From Firmicutes bacterium UBA1065 (GTDB lineage: Bacteria > Bacillota > Clostridia > Tissierellales > Sedimentibacteraceae), in the NCBI GenBank assembly GCA_002316225.1, contig DCDC01000149.1, positions 1-9,131 on the forward strand: DNA of 9,131 nt. The letters are read 5' to 3'. The translations under genes were made by a program, and so were the position numbers. The notes beneath the pieces were generated by a model. That model saw only the letters and a list, made by a program, of their open reading frames with translations, had not been told where the DNA came from and ran no database searches. Positions 5,299-9,131 of the stretch are shown one piece after another. Positions within the stretch are counted from its first letter, which is position 1. Each line of letters opens with the position of its first letter.

Positions 5299-6924
5299 AT
5301 GGCAAAAATGATTAAATTTGACGAGGATGCACGCCGCTCAATGGAAAGAGGCGTTAATATTTTGGCAGATACCGTAAAAGTTACCCTGGGACCCAAGGGA
5401 AGAAACGTAGTGTTAAACAAGACTTTCGGTTCACCTCAAATTACCAATGACGGAGTTACTATAGCAAGAGAAATCGAACTGTCTGACCCCTATGAAAACA
5501 TGGGAGCCCAATTGGTTAAAGAGGTTGCTACAAAGACAAACGATGTAGCCGGAGACGGAACGACTACCGCAACCTTGTTGGCACAGGCAATTATAAGGGA
5601 AGGACTAAAAAATGTTGCAGCAGGCGCCAACCCCATGATACTTAAGAAAGGTATCGAAAAAGCAGTTGCAGCAGCAGTGGAAGAACTTAAAAAGATAACA
5701 AAAAAAGTTGAAACATCCGAAGAAATTGCTCAAATTGCATCAATATCCGCCGGTGATGAAGAAATAGGCAGATTAATATCACAGGCAATGGATAAGGTTG
5801 GCAAGGATGGAGTAATAACTGTTGAAGAGTCCAAAACTATGGGAACAGAGTTAACCGTAGTTGAAGGTATGCAGTTCGACAGAGGCTACTTATCAGCATA
5901 TATGGTAACCAATACGGAAAAGATGGAAGCCGTTTTGGAAGATCCCTATATCTTAATAACAGACAAGAAAATTTCAAACATACAGGATGTACTTCCAATA
6001 TTGGAGAAAATAGTTCAAACAGGCAAACCCCTCCTTATGATAGCTGAAGATGTGGAAGGGGAAGCTTTGGCAACATTGGTAGTAAATAAATTAAGAGGAA
6101 CCTTTAACTGTGTTGCAGTAAAAGCTCCGGGCTTCGGTGACAGAAGAAAAGAGATGTTAAGAGACATTGCAATCCTTACAGGCGGCCAGGTAATATCCGA
6201 AGAATTAGGCCTGGACTTGAAAGAAGCAACCTTAGACATGCTGGGTAATGCCGGAACTGTTAAGATAGATAAAGAAAATACCGTAATAGTAAACGGTGCA
6301 GGCTCCAAGGAAAAGATTGAAGAAAGAGTTAAACAAATCAAGGCCCAGTATGAAGAATCAACTTCAGAATTCGACAAAGAAAAGCTGATGGAAAGATTGG
6401 CTAAATTAACAGGCGGAGTAGCAGTTATCAATGTTGGAGCAGCTACCGAAACTGAAATGAAAGAAAAGAAACTGAGAATCGAGGATGCTTTAAATGCTAC
6501 AAGAGCAGCAGTTGAAGAAGGTTTGGTATCCGGAGGAGGAGTTGCGCTTCTTTCAACAATCGGTGCAGTTGCTAAGGTGGCAGACGGCTTGGCAGGAGAT
6601 GAAAAGACAGGAGCTAAGATAATCGAAAAAGCACTGGAAGAACCTCTGAAACAAATTGCAGTCAACGCAGGCCTTGAAGGGTCAGTAATTGTTGAAAGAG
6701 TTAAAAACAGCGATAAAGGCATAGGCTTTGACGCATTGAACGAAAGATATGTAAACATGATTGAAGCAGGTATTGTAGACCCGACAAAGGTTGTAAGATC
6801 AGCCCTTCAAAATGCGGCAAGCGTAGCTGCAATGTTATTGACAACAGAAGCTGCAGTGGCAGACGAACCTAAAAAAGATGAACCGCAGATGCCGATGGGC
6901 GGCGGCGGAATGGGAATGATGTAA
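5299..6924 (+). CDS. groEL: Chaperonin GroEL (Hsp60)
   Basis: The 541-aa subunit of the tetradecameric ATP-driven folding chamber. 'VTLGPKGRNVV' (28-38), 'TNDGVTIA' (49-56, with D51) and 'GDGTTTAT' (85-92, with D86) form the equatorial nucleotide site. 'RIEDALNATRAA' carries the Asp equivalent to the E. coli catalytic D398 (here D396). The GroEL signature reads 'AAVEEGLVSGGG' (403-414), with Ser where many family members have Pro or Ala. The protein ends in the usual Gly-Met-rich tail ('MPMGGGGMGMM'). Full length with no frameshift. The ribosome site AGGAGAG is at 5287-5293. It is co-transcribed with groES under CIRCE and terminated at 6951-6988. Confidence 0.98.
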   Translation: MAKMIKFDEDARRSMERGVNILADTVKVTLGPKGRNVVLNKTFGSPQITNDGVTIAREIELSDPYENMGAQLVKEVATKTNDVAGDGTTTATLLAQAIIREGLKNVAAGANPMILKKGIEKAVAAAVEELKKITKKVETSEEIAQIASISAGDEEIGRLISQAMDKVGKDGVITVEESKTMGTELTVVEGMQFDRGYLSAYMVTNTEKMEAVLEDPYILITDKKISNIQDVLPILEKIVQTGKPLLMIAEDVEGEALATLVVNKLRGTFNCVAVKAPGFGDRRKEMLRDIAILTGGQVISEELGLDLKEATLDMLGNAGTVKIDKENTVIVNGAGSKEKIEERVKQIKAQYEESTSEFDKEKLMERLAKLTGGVAVINVGAATETEMKEKKLRIEDALNATRAAVEEGLVSGGGVALLSTIGAVAKVADGLAGDEKTGAKIIEKALEEPLKQIAVNAGLEGSVIVERVKNSDKGIGFDALNERYVNMIEAGIVDPTKVVRSALQNAASVAAMLLTTEAAVADEPKKDEPQMPMGGGGMGMM

Positions 6925-6950
6925 TTCCCAAAAAGATGCACGAAAAATTG

Positions 6951-6988
6951 AACAGTCAATAGAGAAATCTATTGGCTGTTTTGTTTTT
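6951..6988 (+). terminator. Intrinsic terminator of groESL
   Basis: AACAGTCAATAGA (6951-6963) pairs with TCTATTGGCTGTT (6968-6980), a 13-bp stem with a single T-G wobble, capped by a GAAA loop and followed by TTGTTTTT. It lies 26 bases after the groEL stop. Confidence 0.92.
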
Positions 6989-7126
6989 AACAATATCTTG
7001 TATTTATATTGAAAACGTCGCGGTCATGAACAGATAACAACAAACTGTTCGATGCTCTCACTAACCAAGTCTCGACTCCATAATCGAGTAATTTATTAAA
7101 GAAATAAAAAATTTCGACTTTTATCA
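6989..7126. other. Intergenic stretch of unknown role with small inverted repeats
   Basis: Between the groESL terminator and the next promoter I see no supported gene. There are two small dyads: GAACAG/CTGTTC (7028-7033 and 7045-7050) and CTCGA/TCGAG (7071-7075 and 7084-7088). The octamer CGACTCCA at 7073-7080 recurs at 7255-7262 at the 3' end of the riboswitch candidate. The block 7010-7090 is clearly less AT-rich than its flanks. On the minus strand a 46-codon frame (7127-6987) is open but has no ribosome site. Confidence 0.4.
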
Positions 7127-7155
7127 TTGAAGTTCTGTGCCATATGCATTATAAT
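7127..7155 (+). promoter_or_regulatory. Sigma-A promoter of the riboswitch/SLH gene
   Basis: TTGAAG (7127-7132), 17 bases, then a perfect TATAAT (7150-7155). The predicted start near 7162 lies just before the riboswitch candidate, leaving a leader of about 178 bases to the start codon at 7340. Confidence 0.8.
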
Positions 7156-7171
7156 ATTATTAAGTAAATAA

Positions 7172-7262
7172 CCATTTATCTATCGGCAAACTAACTGAAA
7201 AGTTAGGACGCAAAGTCCAGAGTCTAAAGTATGATATATCATACCATGATCGTCCGACTCCA
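7172..7262 (+). promoter_or_regulatory. Cyclic-di-GMP-I (GEMM-I) riboswitch candidate
   Basis: The conserved 5' half of the GEMM-I aptamer is present almost verbatim. GGCAAAC (7185-7191) leads into a perfect 6-bp stem CTAACT/AGTTAG closed by a GAAA tetraloop (7197-7200), then GGACGCAAAG (7206-7215). This matches the order of the Vibrio Vc2 class: GGCAAACC, GAAA-capped helix, GGGACGCAAAG. A second helical arm follows: GAGTC (7220-7224), then TAAA, then the hairpin GTATGA-TATA-TCATAC (7229-7244), then GACTC (7256-7260). The 3' strand departs from the usual GCCGGGTTGCC-like ending, so the closing P1 helix is not clear; TCGG (7183-7186) with CCGA (7254-7257) is one option. It sits in the leader of a surface-protein gene, a typical target of c-di-GMP. 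Confidence 0.85.
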
Positions 7263-7270
7263 ATTTTTTT
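7220..7270 (+). terminator. Possible riboswitch-linked terminator
   Basis: The GAGTC/GACTC helix that closes the second arm of the aptamer is followed after three bases (CAA) by seven T residues (7264-7270). The arm itself could therefore act as the terminator stem. The basal stem is only 5 bp with internal loops, so it would be weak unless ligand binding stabilises it. That would make an OFF switch, but the direction of control is inference. Confidence 0.45.
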
Positions 7271-7339
7271 ATTGATATTTATACTGCATGCGTTTTGCTT
7301 TAAGATAGGAATGGTGAAATAAAAAAAGGAGGTATTAAG

Positions 7340-9131
7340 ATGAGAAACAAGAAAATAGCTTTATTGTTAACATTGGCGATGATTATATCAATGTTCCCCT
7401 TAAATGCATTTGGTACTGAGTTTTCCGACATGCCTGACAACTGGTCTACCAAGGCCCTTGAAAGTGCAGTAGCTAATGGTTTACTAAAGGGTGACAACGG
7501 AAGAATCATGCCAAACGAAAACTTAACAAGGGCACAAATGGCCACTATTGTGAATAGGGCATTTGGCACAAGAGAAAAAACATCGATTGATAAATTTACC
7601 GATGTGAAAAAGGATGCCTGGTACTTTGATGAAATGGCAAAGGCAGTGCAAATGAAGACATTCATAGGAAGCGGAGATAAGCTTTATCCGGATAACAGCA
7701 TATCCAGGGAAGAAGCATTCATTGTGCTTGCCCGTGCATTTAAATTGTCGGGTGGAAATGCAAACATACTTGACAAATTTACTGACAAAAATGATATAAG
7801 CGACTGGGCAAGAGAAGGTATATCATCCCTTGTTGCCGCAGGATACATTTCAGGTTCAGACGGGAGGATTAATCCTAAGCACAATATAACAAGAGCAGAA
7901 TTTGCACAAGTGATGTACAACCTGCTAAAGAATTACATAAACAAAGAAGGTACATATACGGAAGATTATGACGGCAATTTAATGATAAATGTACCTAATG
8001 TCACATTGAAAGGATTAACAGTAACAGGTGATTTAATTATAGGCGATGGAGTAGGTGACGGAGAAGTAATACTTGATGATGTTACCGTAACCGGAAGAGT
8101 ATTGGTACGGGGCAGAGGAGAAAACTCCATAAAAATCATTGGAAATTCCAACATTAAGAATATAATAATAGCCCGCGTAGATGGAATAGTAAGAATCTAT
8201 GCAGAGGATGAAACGGAAATAGGCGAAGTAATCGCAGATGGATATGATGATGTTATAATAGAAGGAAGTTTCGAATCAGTAACGATAGTTGGTTCCGACA
8301 TAACAGTTAATGCTGTAAATGCGACTGTAGAATCAGCATCAATTGAAGGAGAGAATTCCAAAATTATTATCGATGAGAAGTCATCGGTTAAAACAATCAA
8401 TGTAAATGCAAATAACGCAGAAATCAGCGGTAAAGGTACCGTAGAAAGTGTTACAGCCAATGCAAACAATGTTGAGGTAACAGTACCCGGTGCTTCTGTA
8501 ACAGCCGGTCAAGGTACAACAGGAGTAACAGCCGGAGATAAACCAGTTGAACCGGGCAAAACAGAAACCGTACCGAAAGAAGAAACTACTTCATCAGGCG
8601 GCGGTAGCGGTAGTTCTAGAGTAGCAGTAAGTGCTATTAGTGTGGTTGTTGATGGTGATGGAGAAGCAACAATCACCGAACCTAATGGCACACTTCAGCT
8701 AAAAGCTATTGTAGAACCTCAAAACGCAAGCAACAAATCAGTGACATGGTCTGTTGATGATGAAAGTATAGCAACAATTGACCAAAATGGTTTGTTAACA
8801 GCGGTAGTTAATGGAACTGTTACAGTAACAGCAACAGCTAAAGATGGTTCTGGTAAGGCTGGTAGTATTGAGATTACAATAAGTGGACAAGTAACACATC
8901 TAGAGAAATTTGCTGTGACAATTGTTGGTGATGCTGTTGAAACTACAGACTATACAATCACGGGAGCAGATAATTTAGCTGAAGTAGAAGCAGGTACAGA
9001 ATTAACTATTAAAGCAGTAACAGACATTATCGTCAATGGTGTTGAAGTCGCAGCTGGTGGAGAAAAGAAAATCACAATAACTGCAGATACAACAATAACG
9101 ATCAATAAAGTTGAAGAAGAGCCAGAAGACC
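7340..9131 (+). CDS. SLH-domain surface protein, adhesin-like (C-terminus beyond window)
   Basis: A secreted, cell-wall-anchored multidomain protein; 597 codons are visible with no stop. Residues 1-25 are a classic signal peptide (basic start, hydrophobic core, 'NAFG' before T26). Three SLH domains follow at about 27-75, 85-134 and 146-196, with 'LTRAQ', 'ISREE' and 'ITRAE' at the wall-polymer-binding positions. Residues 205-395 are repetitive, Val/Ile/Asn/Gly-rich beta strands ('NVTLKGLTVTGDLIIGDG'), like a parallel beta-helix found in other clostridial SLH proteins. A Pro/Thr/Glu and GGGSGSS linker (400-426) leads to a bacterial Ig-like group 2 domain (428-516, with 'SVTWSVDDESIATIDQNGLLTA'-type core in two parts) and a further beta-rich segment (520-590). 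AGGAGG at 7327-7332 sets the start. Expression is probably governed by the upstream riboswitch candidate. Its ligand or receptor is unknown. Confidence 0.93.
   Translation, partial: MRNKKIALLLTLAMIISMFPLNAFGTEFSDMPDNWSTKALESAVANGLLKGDNGRIMPNENLTRAQMATIVNRAFGTREKTSIDKFTDVKKDAWYFDEMAKAVQMKTFIGSGDKLYPDNSISREEAFIVLARAFKLSGGNANILDKFTDKNDISDWAREGISSLVAAGYISGSDGRINPKHNITRAEFAQVMYNLLKNYINKEGTYTEDYDGNLMINVPNVTLKGLTVTGDLIIGDGVGDGEVILDDVTVTGRVLVRGRGENSIKIIGNSNIKNIIIARVDGIVRIYAEDETEIGEVIADGYDDVIIEGSFESVTIVGSDITVNAVNATVESASIEGENSKIIIDEKSSVKTINVNANNAEISGKGTVESVTANANNVEVTVPGASVTAGQGTTGVTAGDKPVEPGKTETVPKEETTSSGGGSGSSRVAVSAISVVVDGDGEATITEPNGTLQLKAIVEPQNASNKSVTWSVDDESIATIDQNGLLTAVVNGTVTVTATAKDGSGKAGSIEITISGQVTHLEKFAVTIVGDAVETTDYTITGADNLAEVEAGTELTIKAVTDIIVNGVEVAAGGEKKITITADTTITINKVEEEPED

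Noticed and set aside
6015..6758. A 247-codon open frame on the minus strand inside groEL
   Set aside because: It lies wholly antisense to an intact, highly conserved gene, has Ser/Thr/Pro-rich shadow composition, and lacks a ribosome site. It is a codon-bias shadow.
6987..7127. A 46-codon minus-strand frame in the groEL-SLH gap
   Set aside because: No Shine-Dalgarno sequence upstream, no family recognised, and its start overlaps the -35 box of the SLH promoter. Kept only as part of the unexplained segment.
7300..8691. Series of minus-strand frames opposite the SLH gene
   Set aside because: They are short, Ser/Thr/Pro-rich shadows of a recognisable secreted protein with its own ribosome site and signal peptide.

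Overview
The window looks like chromosomal DNA from a low-GC, anaerobic, Gram-positive Firmicute of the Clostridia/Tissierellia kind. The evidence is AT-rich DNA with strong AGGAGG-type ribosome sites, a SigI/RsgI sigma-anti-sigma pair, a CIRCE-controlled groESL operon, a class II aldolase, a GEMM-I type (c-di-GMP-I) riboswitch and an S-layer-homology (SLH) surface protein. I cannot name the genus from the sequence alone.

Layout. Positions 1-263 hold a small hypothetical protein. A sigma-A-type promoter at 294-322 precedes a two-gene unit, sigI (353-1084) and rsgI (1065-2240), which overlap by 20 bases. It is followed by a perfect 10-bp inverted repeat at 2279-2302. This repeat may end rsgI, but it also lies exactly where a second promoter (2244-2272) would start transcription toward a cation-diffusion-facilitator transporter (2398-3588). 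The transporter ends in a strong hairpin (3591-3615). Next come a mobile-looking palindromic repeat (3636-3702) and, on the minus strand, a class II fructose-bisphosphate aldolase (4641-3712). The divergent intergenic region 4642-4981 carries a GC-rich palindrome cluster, the groESL promoter and an exact CIRCE operator. groES and groEL follow, ending at an intrinsic terminator (6951-6988). The 415-base gap 6925-7339 holds that terminator, an unexplained stretch, a consensus promoter, the riboswitch candidate with a U-tract, and the leader of a large SLH adhesin-like protein that runs off the window at 9131.

How the parts work together. Most genes here are housekeeping or stress functions with separate control: CIRCE/HrcA for the chaperonin, and a membrane anti-sigma switch for SigI. 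The most interesting unit is 7127-9131, where a cyclic-dinucleotide-sensing leader appears to control a cell-wall-anchored multidomain surface protein. That would be a direct link between second messenger and surface architecture. Other points worth a second look are the start-site inverted repeat before the transporter, the sigI leader repeats, and an RsgI whose external part is a charged low-complexity stalk rather than a recognisable carbohydrate-binding domain.
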